Under the pieces are notes generated by a model that was not told where the DNA came from, searched no databases, and saw only the letters and a list, made by a program, of their open reading frames with translations. A program made the position numbers and the translations under genes. Of a DNA stretch of 64,000 nt, positions 1 to 13,870 are shown one piece after another; position 1 is the first letter of the stretch; each line of letters starts with the position of its first letter. This stretch comes from Prunella strophiata (Eukaryota > Chordata > Aves > Passeriformes > Prunellidae), in NCBI GenBank assembly GCA_036583965.1, contig JAZBQD010000019.1:14895585-14959584 (forward strand), read 5' to 3'.

Positions 1-3000
1 TCATCACCTTGTGTCTCTAATTGGGGATTCTTGTAGGTTATGCTAATTTCTAAACATATAAAAATTGTATCCTGCTTTATGTTACATGTGCATGTTCAGC
101 ACTTTTCCTCCAGCATGTTGTGCACCATAAGGATCCTTGTAAAGGTAACCCCTTTTTATCACCTGTGTCTGGCTTGTGATTTTAGGGCCAGTGAATCAGG
201 CAGCAGGTAGAACTTCAGAACATCCTAAGATGGATTGTTCTGTTGTTCCATAATTCTCTCTGACCTTTTTCCCTCTCATGTAGATAATACAAACTAGGGA
301 ACATACTGAGCATGGTAGGTTTTTGGCAGAACAGCAAGGTGGCTCCTATGTCCCAGTGTCTGACTGTAACCAGCCACTGGCCATCTGTATCCCATCACCT
401 TCACTGTTCAAGTAATTTCTTCAGACTGGTAGCAGAAGTTTGGTTTTACTTACATAGATATTTTTAGGAAGTGCTACTTTTAAGGAAAGTAAAAGTATAA
501 TTACAGTGTTGTATAGGAAAGGAGCTTCTATAAAATGTTTGGAATGTTCTTTTAGAATGCTATATCCTGAAGGCTAAGAATAGTTGGAGTAGATCAGAAA
601 GCATGATTTTGCTTTACACCTTCCTGACATCTTTTTTTTCATCCTTTAGCCTTTTGTGAGTACCATATATATTGCGATAAACTAGTAGAGAAGAAACGTG
701 ATGAAAACTGAAAGTAAAAACTGAAAGTTAATTTTTTAGCTGAAGTTCCAGTCTTTGTTGACATTTCAAGTTTTAGTGTCTAAACTGTATTGACTGGGGA
801 TATGATGGCTTTAGGACTGTTACTAAAATAAATATTCTAGAAGACTTAATCTAGAGAACAAGGAGTGCCCACTTTAATGTGTGCCATGTTATTAGGTAAG
901 CTCTTGGTTTTGATAGTTCTTGCATGCTTATCTAGTAACATAACTTCTCAAGTTTGTGTGCTGAGCAGTATATTTGGAATTCTCTTGTTATTTCTGCTCT
1001 GTATTGCAGACTGCATTAGTTAAATTGGTTTTCCATTACATTTGTTACCTTCAAAATCATACAGTCAAGAAGCAGAGAACTGAGGCTCGTGTCAAGGAAT
1101 TTACTTGGGTTGATGCACAGGTGCAGGTGTTGAAAGGTTGTTCTCTGATGGGAAAGAGAGGAAAGGGCAAGATTTTCCGCTTTCTCCTGCTGTAAATACT
1201 CCTGGATCCAAGAGACTTCAGTACTGCTTGTTGTGGTCCTTCCTTGAAGTGCAATACATTTGCCAGTCTGTGATTTGTGTTTTGGTTGGCATGGGTGTTA
1301 CTAGTGAGTTCCTTCTTACCTAGACAAAAAATCAATAGAATTCTCTCTTGATCTTTGCTAATGGTAGTAGGAAAATCTTGGTTTGCTGTGCTTTCTTGTC
1401 TTTATGTCAGTTACTCAGTACTTTTGTGATGTACGCTGGCAGGATCTGTTTCTGCCCATGTTTTAAATATTCTGTTATTCTTCATAAAGGATTAATTCCT
1501 TTGGGTTCATTGAATGAGCATGAGAGATCTGAGAAACAGCAGGGTAAGCTACTGACTTGAAGGATTGGTTGCTGGAAACAGAGGTGGTCAGTTTGGGACT
1601 GTTTTAGCTGGCCTTGGGATTTTTTGTTTGTTTTAAATATCAGTATCCTTGTGTTTTTTCATTTGTGCAAATGTACACACAAACATAAAAAAACCTCAAC
1701 CCCAAATGCGTATTTGAACCAACCCCTTCTTGTTAGTTATTAAAACCTGTTTTCTGATGCCTATCTCCTTTTTTGGATTCTGAGTCTTGGTAATTTGTCA
1801 AGCCATGTAGCAGCCTTTTCCTTAACTGAGATGCTAGTAAGTAGCTGGAGTAGCAGTAAAGAAATTGGTCTTAAATACAAGAATTTAGGAATTCTGTTTT
1901 TGAAAACTGAGTTGGAGTTTTAGACCTGTCCAGTTTCTTGATTGCATAAATCTCCTTTCCTTAGGAAGTGAGGCAGATACATTTTGCTTTTTAAAGTTAA
2001 TTTGTTTGATTCCATTGGGGTGATTTGGCTATGCAAGTATGTCTGGGCTGGCTACCTTTGCAATTCATGTTTCTCTTTCGTTTGCAAAGTCTGCTTTGTT
2101 TCTGATCTAGACCAAGTTTCTTACAGCTTTCTTTGAACTCTTATGGCCTTTTATGATATTTCTGCTCTATATTTTTGTTCAAGCAGAAATGAATGAAAAA
2201 GTCTTAGCTATCTAAAGCTGAAGTTTCTTTGTAGTTTGTAGTAAAAACTTTTAGAGGTGATCTGAATTCTAGACAGCACTCAAACCATAGAAGACCTAAC
2301 TTCTCTCACTAAATTTTGGCAAGTTAATTCAGGTATTTTTGTTTTCATCTCCTCTTTTGAGTTTAATTTTCAAATGCAAAAATAAAAGACATTTTGCAGA
2401 TATTTATATTCTGCATGCCTTAAAACATTTAAATGTATTTAATCTGACTTATTAACTGGGGTTTAATGAATTAATAATATTAATTGATAGTATATCTTCT
2501 TTGTTCAGGATATTAGTGTCTGGGATCAGTCTTAAGCAAGACTTTCAATTCCTCACTGAAGCTGTGTATTTCTGAGCAGGCAAACTTGTGCTTTGCTGTA
2601 TCTTCATGGTCAATGGCTACTAGGCTTTTGTTTTTGGAAGAAGACATAAAATGAAAGTGCTTACAATACAAGCAAAAGTCTGGTCAATTTTTTCTTAGTG
2701 ACCCACAGCCTTTGCCATCTTTCAACTAAGGTTAAATGCCTATATTGTCAACTTGCTACATAAAGTTGTTAAGAAGGGATATGACCTCTGTTAAAATTCG
2801 TTTTTGGGGGAAAAAAATCTATGCTTCTCCCTTCCCCCCCAGCTACTGAAGATAATTTTTCATGGTTCTTGCTGTCTAACATAGTGCTATCTCAGTGACC
2901 TCCAAGACTGTAGAAACTAAATTACTATTGGAGATAGATAATGAGAATAAAAAAGTACACTGCTTCTTAAAACAAAAATACCCCCAAACAAACACACATT

Positions 3001-6000
3001 TAAACCCACATTTCTGCTGTGTGTTTTTTGAGTCCCCATGATGTGTGTGTTTTTGTCATTTGTTCTTCTTGCTGCTTATACTTTCCTGTTTATGTGAAAC
3101 AAAGTAAGAGGAAAATTGGAATATGGATGTTTTCTACCAGTTTGATGAACAGAGTCAGCATGAATGGCAGAGTCTGTAAGAGGGAAGTGACAGAAGCTTG
3201 TTATTGAGAGCCATGGTATTATCTTTGTATCTTTTTCATTATTTCTACAGTTACTGCCAGCAAGGTCTCATTTTCTGCCTCACAATTTTTTACAACTTGT
3301 GAAAAAAGCATGTGAGGAAAGTTTTTCCTTTCTTCATTGTTTCTAAAGAATATTGAACTCTTATCAGCGTTAGCCTCAGGATTTCACTGACACTAAAGAA
3401 AGATAGCAAGCTGTAAGTGATAGGGCAACAAGAAACTGTCTGTATACTATCTTTTTTATAAGATTATAAATCAAAAAATAAAAATATATCCAGGTATTTC
3501 CAGAAGTGTATACCCAGTATATCCATAGGTTTATATAGTGAATAGATAAGTTGATTTGTTTTACTGTGCAGTCGCAAAGGCTCTGAGTTAATTAAATCTT
3601 CCACTACAGAAGTGTGGCTGTACCACCTACTGAGTGATTTGAAAGCAATGGGTTTGAGGCATGATGGGTGATGAAGCTCTGGAGGAGAAAGTGTGTAGGT
3701 TTTAGGAAAGTAATGCATTCTTATCTTCAAGTATTTAATTGAAAAAAGGATTGGAAGAATGCCAAAGACATTTATGAGCTCCCTGGGTCTTTGAAAGATG
3801 TATGATCAACTTCCAGGCGATGAGCAAGTTTTCCCTGTTGTAATCCTTGCATAGTTAATGATTTGCTGTGTTGAAGTTAAGAAGTTAAACCTGCCTTGAT
3901 TAATATAGTAAGTTGTCTGAAAAATGGTCTTCTAATGACGATGTGTTGCCTAAACTGAATACACGATGAGTTTTTAGTGACAAAATTCATGATTTGTTGA
4001 AACTGTCTCTTGACCAGTTGTTATCTCAGCTTGATGAGGGTCTGCAAGGAACCATTGGCCAATTTGAGGGCATGTAGTGACTGGCATAATGATGAAGCAG
4101 GTGCTGATATCTGGCAGGCATTTGGAGTAGTATGCCACTGGTGCTACTAATGTATACATTGCCAGCTATTGGGAGTTGTTAAAACTTTTATCGGTTCATC
4201 CCCTTACTGCAGTCTGCTGCCTCTAGGTGTTCCCTCTGGCAACATTTAAATAATTTTGGAATTACACAGGAAGAAGTTTTGGGTTTGGAATTTTTATTGA
4301 TCTTAGTGTAACACAGTTCAGCAGCAGTTGGCAATAGAGAGGAGAAGCTGGTGTCAGATTTTAAATTGCACAGTCAAAAACCTGTTGAATCCAATTTCCT
4401 TGTTTTCTGTAATGAAGGCGTTCAAGTGGCTGTCAAAGTGGATGGCAACCTCCTCCTCATGCCTGCTCTAATACTCCTCTGATCCATGTCAGCTACTTAA
4501 TTCAGTTTGCTCAGCCAGTAGAAAACTTGCCTAGGTCAAGGAAAAAAAAATACCACTTGGTTATATTGTCCTGAGCTATTTTCTTCCAGAAAGTCAGTCA
4601 GTCAAAGCTGTTAGAGAAGAGAAGGAGCAGTGACAGTGGGATTCCTTCATTGAGCACTAGGTTGTCATCAGATTGGATCTACAGTCTCATGAAAACTAAT
4701 CTCAAGCTACTACTTCTCACCAATTAACTGAAATAATTGTTTTTCTTAACTTTGTACTTTCTCACTTACTGTTAATAGCTGCTGTTATAAACAAGTGTGT
4801 TATGACAGTAGTTTTCTGGGTTTGTGTGTAAAAATCAGCTGTGGTAAATGCAGAATAGGAACCAAAGTGAGAGGAAAATTATGCTATGAAAATTAAATAA
4901 AAAACCAATTGGATTTCACGAACACTTCTTTAGCGAGTACTATTCTGAGATATGAAAAACTTTAATAAAAGTAACTAAAATCAGTGCAGTAATCAAGATG
5001 AACACTTAGACTAGCTATTAACTTGGAAAATTCATATCTGAAGTTATGCCTAGTTTAAAACCTCTCATTTTTACCTAGTGGTAATTTGTAGTTGTGACTC
5101 CATAATTAGGAATCTGTATAAGAAATGACTTAAAATTCTAGAACTTATTTTCTTCTTTGCCTCAAATGTAGTGAGTATATGTTCTGAGACACTAATACAA
5201 TTAGATACAAATCAATGACTTAATAACTTAAAGTTATTAAATTTTATTAAAAATGAATATTTTTCTCTATCCAGTTTTCCTTGTGAAGGTGGTGGGGTGA
5301 GATTTTTTTTTAATGAGATGTTCAAGATCTCAGGTATAATTTATTAGCTTTAAACATTCTTCAGAGCTCAGTGTTTCCATTTTAGTGAGGAAAGGGGAAA
5401 TCATTGTCCCAATTTATAAGAAATGAAAGCCCCTAAATCAAGCCGTCATTGTCCCCAACCAAAACCAAGCAACTCTCTAGTTTGTGTACCATGAACCTTG
5501 TAGAGATTTGTAATCACTCACTTGAAATCAGCACTTTAGGATTCCATGCTGTCCAGAGCAGAATGTGCTGTATAATTATGTGGGAAGTTCAAAAGTAACA
5601 AGTTAGAGTAGTTGAGAGAGGTGGGTTACCTTTGCAAATCAGGAAAACTTTTTGTTGTGTTTTTTTTTCTTTTTTCCCCGGCTTGAGTAAGATGTTTCTC
5701 CACCCCATTAATTTGCCTTCATAGTAGAACTAGGGGTATGCTTAGGCTATGCAAATTTTCCAAACCATGGTTTTAGTGGTTTTTTGCAGTTTTTGTTAAA
5801 AATGGTAATTGAATGGTAATACAATGCAACTGTGGTAGTTATATTAGGTCTTTAAGTAAGAATGTCCAAAATGTAAACAAAGTGCTTTTTAATGTTATGA
5901 GTTCAGCCACACTCAGTTGAGTGTGGGCTAAACTCTTGCACCCTGTTGGATTTAAAAGATAAATGATGTTTACAAATTTCAGTTTACTGGCATACTTTGG

Positions 6001-7935
6001 GAATATTGTTTGTGTGTATGTGTAATTTTCATATGAAATAGTAGCCAATCCTTAAGGCCAGGAGTATTTTCAATTAATATTTTGACTACTGTCAAGAGGG
6101 TTAATTAAAAAGACAAAATCCGAAAACTTTAGATTATATAAAATTTTGTATTCTAATTAGGTGGTACATTATCACAGAGGTGCTACTCAGAACAGCAAAT
6201 TTTTTTCCTGTTAGGCACCTGAGGAGCACAGGCTGTATCTTGGGCTCTAAGTTTGACATGCATTTTAGATGGCATTTCTGCCTAGGAAAAAAAAACCCAC
6301 TTTTTCCCCCCAGGTCCTGGTATTTGTTGTTAAGCTTCATTGGAGCAAGCATTTCTGAAGTTTTATGGTAAAGTGAATTAACAAGGCTAATTAATCTAAG
6401 AAGTAATTCATTCTGTGTGATTTCTTTCATTCTGCTATGGTCTGACTCAGCTGTGGTCACAGATGACTTGGAAACAGTTGTGGAGGCAGCAGGTAGATGG
6501 AAATGAGGGGTGAGAGTGATGCTTTGGGTGTGGAAGTGTGCTGTACTAAATGTGTGGTAAGCTGTGACCAGGAAGCCTTTATTATACAGTTTTGTCTTGC
6601 TGCTGAGTGAAGATGAAAAAAAAGTAATAAAATGAAAAGACTTCTTCCTGTGCTTTGTTTACATCTGAAATTTATTTCTTCATCTGATTGACTTAGAAAA
6701 AATTGACTGTACAACCAGCTACAGATTTTTATAAGCATGTTTGAGAAGGCTAAAGTGAAATACCAGTCTGGTGAAATGATGGGATGTAAAACCTCTGCAC
6801 ATGCCACGTGCTTAATCCTACTAAAACAGGAGTGATAAGGTCACTCTGCTCAGTGACAGCTTGCTCATAAGGATTTAAGGCACTCTTCCTTTTCAAAGTA
6901 TTTAATTGCATTTGCTGATTAATCTCAGGTTCTCTAATGTCTTGTCTGTGCAACAAGGTCAGACTTAAAAATTATTAACTTAAAAATCACGTACCTTTAA
7001 AATTTTATTTCAAAACTACTTCTCTTATTACAAGTCTTAGAGGCCTAGATGGTGATTTTTGGAATTTTTTTTGCTTTAGTGATTTGGTATTTTTTTTCAC
7101 CAGTCTTAGTGTGTATTTGAAGTAGCTTGAATTGCAAATTAGGAAATGAAAAAGGTAATTTCTTTAAATCATTAGTTAAAGAGAAGTGAGAGACTTCCTG
7201 TTCAGGGTTGAGAAAGCAGTGCTGAGGAAGAAGAGGGAAATCTCCATTGAAAGTAAGGCATGTAATCTGCTTAAGTCATTCTGGAAGTCATCAATTATCT
7301 GCCTCTTTAGGCATCTTAATGCATCTGTGTATGCCTGCTCAAATAAGCTGCTCATTAGCTGATGAAAGCAAGTGATTAGTCAATGAAATTGAAAGTCACT
7401 TGTATTTAAATATTTATTCTGAATAATTTCAACTTTTATTATTATAAATGTAATATATGTTTGCATTAATTGAGTTAGAAATTCTTTCCAAATACACCAT
7501 AGTATGCAGGGGGAAATTGTTCTACATAATTCAGTATAACAATAAGGTAAATAGTGTGATTACTGCAATGTTGATGGCTGTGATGCTATTCTTCTAATTG
7601 GTCAGATGCCTGTGTTGTGAATCAGCCTAAATTATATCAATATGGATGCAGTTGTTTCTAAGGAAAAACTATAAAAACAATGTAAGTTCCCAACTAATAG
7701 GGTAATTTTGTAATAACCCTAGATGTAAGCTTTCCTGGTATAAATCTGGGATGTTTACCAGTATACACCAAATTTGGGATGTTAATGCCTCTGATTCAAT
7801 TTAATTTAATAATTACTGTATTGCCATGTTAATGGTGGAGTAATTAACTTCAAAATGCTTGATTATTCCTTGTTGATAAAATAAATTTTTTGGTGTATAA
7901 AGACTTCTAGTAAGGTTTGGGGGTTTTTGGTTTGG

Positions 7936-7961
7936 TTTTTTTTTTTTTTTTTTTTTTTTTT
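7936..7961. repeat. poly-T tract (26 T)
   Basis: An uninterrupted run of 26 T, preceded by a T/G-rich stretch. It could be the tail of a minus-strand retroposed sequence or a plain simple repeat. No adjoining element was recognised. Confidence 0.85.
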
Positions 7962-9099
7962 AATCTGAAATATCTCTGCTTTTCCAAATTTTAGATTGCA
8001 TTCATGTCTTTTTTTGGTTTGCTTCTAGAAACTTGCACCTTTCCTTTAATTCCCTCCTATCTAGGTTGACTTCTTTGTAGCTTGCATGCTCCCAGTGCTT
8101 CTTCTGATCCAGCCAGTCTGACTGTGTTCATTACAGCTGCCCTTCACTTCTGTGCTGCTTCTTGGATATCTTCAGAGTCTGGGTTTGATTGAACTCTAGA
8201 GAAACTTCGTCTGACCTGCTGGAATTGGTCATCTGCAGGGTACTGTGAGAAGTAAATGAGGGTAAGAAGGCACTCTTAATCCAGTACTCATCATTAGGTG
8301 AAAGAATTGATGTGTGTGCAGAGCTGCCCAGACTGGAGGACTGATACAGTGATGACTGTGAGAGATTGTGAATTGGAGTTTTGTTTTCCCCGTTCAGAAT
8401 GGAGGAGATTTGTTCTGCTTACCTCATTCTTCTGTCCTTTCTAGGTCCTTCCTTGTCAGTCACCAGGAATGTACCTGCCAGGCTGTTACTGTTTTCTTCT
8501 GGGAGGTCTTAATATGTCCAAAGTAGAGGCTGAGCACAGCAGCAGCAGAAAGGAGAGGTGGTCCAGGCTCTGCCAGTGCAGCTGCTAGTCAGCCTCACAG
8601 AATTTGGCTGCATTTTTTTCTGAAAATTGAGGAAAACACCTCAGAGTTTTTGCTCATAGTTGCTTGATGTTGGCTATTTAATATTTCTGCAATCAAGCTA
8701 CTGTACTTCTGATAATTAGATGATACCAGGCATAGTAATTGGTGGTTTGGCAGCATTGATGCAAACTACAACTAATGTGGTAAGAACAGGAAGGAATTCT
8801 TTCTTTCACTTTGTATTTTCTATTTTTCGATAACCAGGATTTGTGGAGCCAGTAATCCCGAATAAAGCAAAATCTGCTGTTTTTAGACAAGAGTCTCTAC
8901 TCAAAATTGTATTGTTTGTGTTCTGCTCTGAAAATGCAGTTCACAACTGACTGAATCACAGGACTGTCTGTTTTAATATTACAGAAGAAAGGAGCTCTCT
9001 TCAACTGATGACTAGTGTACTAGGGTTGTGTACATATGTGTGTCTTTTTTAATGTAATACTGTGTCAATAATACAAACAGGGACTGGAACTGAAACAAA

Positions 9100-9110
9100 T
9101 ATATATATAT
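9100..9110. repeat. short (AT)n tract
   Basis: A short alternating AT run, followed by another ATAT stretch near 9115. It is a simple repeat with no further meaning seen. Confidence 0.6.
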
Positions 9111-10837
9111 AGGAATATATTAATTCTGAGTTGTGCTTAGCAGAAGAGTTAATTGACAGGTTTAGTACTATATTAACTTAGTTATATTGCTTCCAGAACC
9201 CTAATGTAGTGTCAGAAACCTTCAGTTGCACCACGCACAGGGATTTAACTCCTTTAAAAGATTATTTCTCAGGCCTGAGTACTTTTAGATAATAATATAA
9301 AAAAATGAAATTAACAATAATTTAGTTTCTCTTTCCTTCTAAATTGCCTCTGTAATCACTAAATGAGTATTCAGTAAATACTTATCCAGTAAACCACAAC
9401 TGCTTTAATATCTGGAACAATCCTGTCATTTGCATATCTGCTTTTGTATATATGCAGGAATAGCTCTCACTCCATTCTGGAAAATGAAAGGTAAAAATTT
9501 ACGTCCACCTTCATGCCTCCCTGCCTTTTTTTTTTAATGATTGTTGTCATGAAGCGACTTATTTCAGGTTTTGAAGCTTTTGTTACCATTCAACAAGGAG
9601 GAACAACTTAGATTTTTTTTTTTTAACTCTCATAGTTAAGAGTATCCATCACTATATGTTAAAAATTGGACTAATGCTGCACTGAACTGTAATCTACATT
9701 TGGCATAAGGGAAAGATACCTATCAGTATACATTCAGAGAACTCTCTCAAAGACACCTATTTTACCTCAATTTATTCATTTTCATCTTGAATTTGTTCTG
9801 CTACTGTGGAAGATTGATGGATGAATCAGGAATGGGTCTGTTTTTTGATTTGGATCTCTGCACTGCAAGGTTTAGTAGTGCTTAGTTGCAACAGGATTGG
9901 AGCTTCATGAACTGGTTAAACCACCTCCTCTGTTAGCAGTGAAGTGTGTTTGACTTTATTCCAGCTTTCATGGTTGATCATAATATGAAAAGCTTTCAAA
10001 GAAGGAAAGAAAATGCAAAGCTTCTCAGTCAGTATTTAGATGTCTGTGACCCCACATATTGGGGAAAAGAAGCTGTCCACGTTGCATTTGTGGATCTTAA
10101 ATATTTTTATTTTTCAAATTCAGTTGTGATTCCATATTTACTCCTAAACCTAAGAATTCAATTTAATGCATCTATTAAAAAAGAAGCTTTAATTGAAGAT
10201 AAAAACCTTTAGAGTTGCTTAGCACAAGAGGAAATCCTCAAATCTGTGCAAATCATTCCAGTTTTTCCTACCAGTAGCTCAGGACTGGCAGTACACAGAA
10301 CAAACATGTCTTAGCTCGTAGGTATTTTTTTACCACTTTACCTTAAATAAGGACTTCAGCTCTTTTGTCACTACCTTTTTGCCAAGTAAATTGTTGAATA
10401 TTTTTGATTCAGTTTCAGTATTGTGTCAGTTGTTCTCGAAGGTCAACAGTGCTTCAGATAACCTGTGATATGAAATTGCTACATGAGACTTGAAGCATTA
10501 TACTGGTAAAATGTAATATTTATGGCTTCTCACCACTTATGAACCCCTAACAGTGTGCAAATGTTTGCTTTATTGGACAATGTTGGAAAATAAAGATTGC
10601 ATTAAAAGATAAAAGTTGTTAATTAAGAAGAGCTGCTGAAATCTTGTATTAGTTTAACTGTAAAGAATGAGAGGGAATGCTCATGTTCTAGTCTAAGTGC
10701 ATGTATTTACATAGAAGGAAATAACCATATCTTCTCCACTTTGGAATTGTGTCAGATCATTTTACATGATACACATTTATTCTGCCCATGTCTTGTGTGA
10801 GAGCTCTTGCAACACTGTGGTTTGCCACAGAGCATTT

Positions 10838-10998
10838 TCATAGGATTGTAGAATTCGATATAATTTTGGGAAAAGACCCCTAAGATCCAGCTGTCAGTGT
10901 ATGACTGCCCAGTGACACAAAACTGTGTCCCTAAGTGCCACATCTACACATTTTGTTGAACACCTCCAGGGGTGTTGACTCAACCTGGGTAGCATCTT
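10838..10998 (-). mobile_element. CR1 LINE 3' fragment
   Basis: Read on the + strand this is the familiar reverse complement of an avian CR1 3' region. It has a degraded 'catagaatcatagaat' start, then 'aaaagacccctaagatc', 'tgtccctaagtgccacatct' and 'cacctccaggggtg.tgactcaacc'. The element is therefore inserted in minus orientation. It is diverged and truncated, so it is old. The right edge is uncertain by some tens of bases. Recognition is from memory of the CR1 consensus. Confidence 0.8.
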
Positions 10999-13539
10999 CA
11001 CCTTTATATATTCTTAGGTATTCCAAAAGAAAAATGAAGACAAACTTGACAACAAGCAAACAAAAAAAGAACAACCTAATGGGTCTATGGAAATGTCTTG
11101 GAAGTTATTCACATATTTTCCTTAAATAAAATAAAATAATCAAGTATGTTTTTTGGTTGTTGAGGTTTTTTTCTGTACTCTGGTGAATTCTGTAACAGCT
11201 GAGGAGCTTTGAATGTTCTCTGAATTTGGGAGGAAAAGTTTCTTTATACTACATGTTTTCATTAATTTAATACTGACTTCATCCCAGCTTCACATTAAAG
11301 AAAATTTCAGTAGTGTGCCTACAAGTTCACTTCAGGGAAAGGCCATGTGAAGCCAAGTAGTGTAACTGCTGAGAAGTTGTTATTTTTTAGGATGAAATTA
11401 AAAAGAACAAAGCATAAAATGCAGAGTAAATAATGTGCTACCCAACATATAGTACACATTTTAAGGTTGCACTAGGAAGAGTTAGTTTGATTCACCATTG
11501 ATGATAAATACTTCTTTTGTTTTGTTTTGTTGGTGTTTTTTTTAAAACTAGGGCTAGAATTTGAACACTGGTTCTTGGGTGGTACATAAATTGATACGGC
11601 TAACTGCAGTAGATGTGAACTCTCATTTTAGAATTGGTAGAAGTTTTAGAGCTTGATTTACAATCCAAATGTCTGCTGGCCTTGCATCATGCAATTACTG
11701 GCTTCAGAGAATGCCTTTTGTAATGTAGGGAATTTAGTAATTTTGGGTGTTGTGGCACAGTGGTAACAGTGAATTGTTGAATACCCCTGTTTTGAGGAGC
11801 TTGACTTTCAGCCCCATGCAGAGAAAGGGTTTATGTTTATGCAAATAATGGGATTGAAGTCTCCACATGGGGTTATATTCAGGGGGCAGCTGCTGCTCTT
11901 ACTTATCCAAAGGAAGAATAATTAATGCTTTGGAACTGTACTTGCCTCACAGCTTGCCTCCAAATTTGGGAAGAGAGAAATCCCTGCTCTAATGTCTGCT
12001 TAATTGCCTTCCTGTAGAAAGACATAAGTGCCTGAAAAGCTTAAACATAACTTTTAAATTAACTAAATCATCACAAGTAAATAATTTGGTACCCAAGTAA
12101 ATGACCAAATGTTAAATAAATTCACAGATATGGTCAGTTATCCCTACTTGTGATACTGATATTATAGTTACCCATAAATTAGAATCTACACATCGAGCTG
12201 CAATTTTCCTATGCAGCAGAAAAACCCCAAAGATGTGGCATAATTTAATTCTAATTGCTGTTAAAACTAATAAAGGTGTTTCAGAGTGTTTTGTATAGTT
12301 CAGATATTTTTTTTTTTTTAATTTAGAGATGTGTGTGTCCTGAGTGTAATTTTTTTTCCTGACTTCTGTGAAGGCTTAGGTCCTTGAACATCAAAGAGTA
12401 TTTTGCTTTCAAATTAATCTGAGGCAGTAGGGAGTTTGTACTATAGTTTCTGATGTAACTATTGTTTGTACCATAATAAACCAAAGAAAAATAGTTGAAA
12501 TATTAAGGTGCTGGAATAACAGAAAGAAGAAAAGGATAAGTCCTGTGCTGTAGTCACCCCTTCCCCCTGCCCTCAGTGTCTGTGACCAGCTGTGATTATC
12601 CTAGCCCAGATGTACTTTTTCTTCCCAATAATAAATGCAGTTTTTACCTTAGTCCCTAAAGATCATGCAGTACTTTGTTCATGCTGGAATTCAGTTGTAT
12701 TTGCCTAAAGATTATTCGCTAAATATATAATGTGATTTTAAGAATCCAGTTGCATAGAACTTACTACAAAATAACATAATTTTCAAGTTGTTAACAGTTT
12801 GAATAATGATTTAATTGCCCTAGGGACTAGCTGTTTAATTTCAAATTGTCAAAGATGTTGAAGAGTAAGAACATTGATAGTCTTTCAGATTCAGCCTGTT
12901 GCTTATAGTGTGACAGCAAGTGTTACACTGTAAACTTCAGTTATCTTTTTTCTGACCATCCTTTTTTAATAGCAACTTAGGTATCATATGAATGTGATTA
13001 TTTTCAAGGACTGAATTACAAACCCATGAAATAAAACCTGTTGATATATTCTGTATTCTCTGATATATTTGGGTACTTGGTTTTTGCATTAGTAGTGTTT
13101 CAGTAGCAGATAGCCAAGATACTTGAAGATCTTGGCTGAGATTTGCAGAAGTAGCTTGTGGTTGCTTGCAGATTTCTAGAGTGCTGGAAGATTTTTAGAA
13201 GTGCCTGCTGTGTCACTTCTTGGATGCTTCATTTGATGTCTTTATAGGAACTGATTGAGTATTCATTGTGTTGTGTTTCAGAGTTTGACACTGTGTTTGC
13301 TTATCTTCGAGCTCTTTCCTTCTACCTGTTGATAAAATACGTGAATGTTGAGCTCTTAAAAGAAAAGGTGCCACTTAAAGGGGAAGGCTTGCTGTTTTGT
13401 AGAAGACATGGACATTCCTAAAAATTAGGTTTCTAAAATATTGCTAATTTTTCCTCTTTTTTTTTGTGTTTTTTGCTTGTTTTTAGCAAGATCCTCAGAA
13501 ATAGGGCAAAATCAAACTCTTTTGTCAGTGTGGTATAGA

Positions 13540-13870
13540 GTATTTCGGCGGCGGTGTGTGCAGCGTGGGGGATGCTCAGCGCCGGGCAGCCCCGGCGGTG
13601 CCGCTGTGCCAGCGGCAGGTGCCCGCGGCCCGCCGGGCAAGGATCGCACCAGGCTTTGTCTGAGCGGGTGCACCAGCGCCATTTAGATGCTAATGCGATA
13701 GACGCTGCTGTTTTGTGCTAGACCTTGACTGCATCTCAGGAATGTGGCCTGTCTGGTTTTAGGTTGGCGTTCAAACGGCCTGCTGTAATTCCTGCCCCCC
13801 GATCGGTTGATTCAAGCCCAGGTCTTCTGGCTTCCGTGCGCCGAAGGAAGCGGATGGCTGGTGGAGAATT
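13540..13870. promoter_or_regulatory. CpG-rich patch, candidate DICER1 promoter / non-coding exon 1
   Basis: From about 13545 to 13690 there are roughly 17 CpG dinucleotides in 150 bases, with GC-rich blocks such as 'ggcggcggtg' and 'gcccgcggcccgccgggc'. Further scattered CpGs continue to about 13860. The rest of the window is strongly CpG-depleted. No TATA box is evident. Dicer genes have a non-coding first exon well upstream of the ATG exon, and the island sits about 9.7 kb before it on the correct side. Assignment as the DICER1 promoter is inference. I could not place the exon 1 donor, and a divergent antisense transcript is equally possible here. Confidence 0.5.

Larger units (their letters stand above)
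1..13440. other. upstream non-coding region, no gene seen
   Basis: This stretch is AT-rich with very few CpGs. All open frames are short (longest about 116 codons), without recognisable domains or neighbouring splice structure. It contains a CR1 relic near 10.84-11.0 kb, a 26-base T run at 7936-7961 and a short AT repeat near 9100. In other vertebrates CLMN lies upstream of DICER1, but I could not identify any CLMN exon here. Confidence 0.6.
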
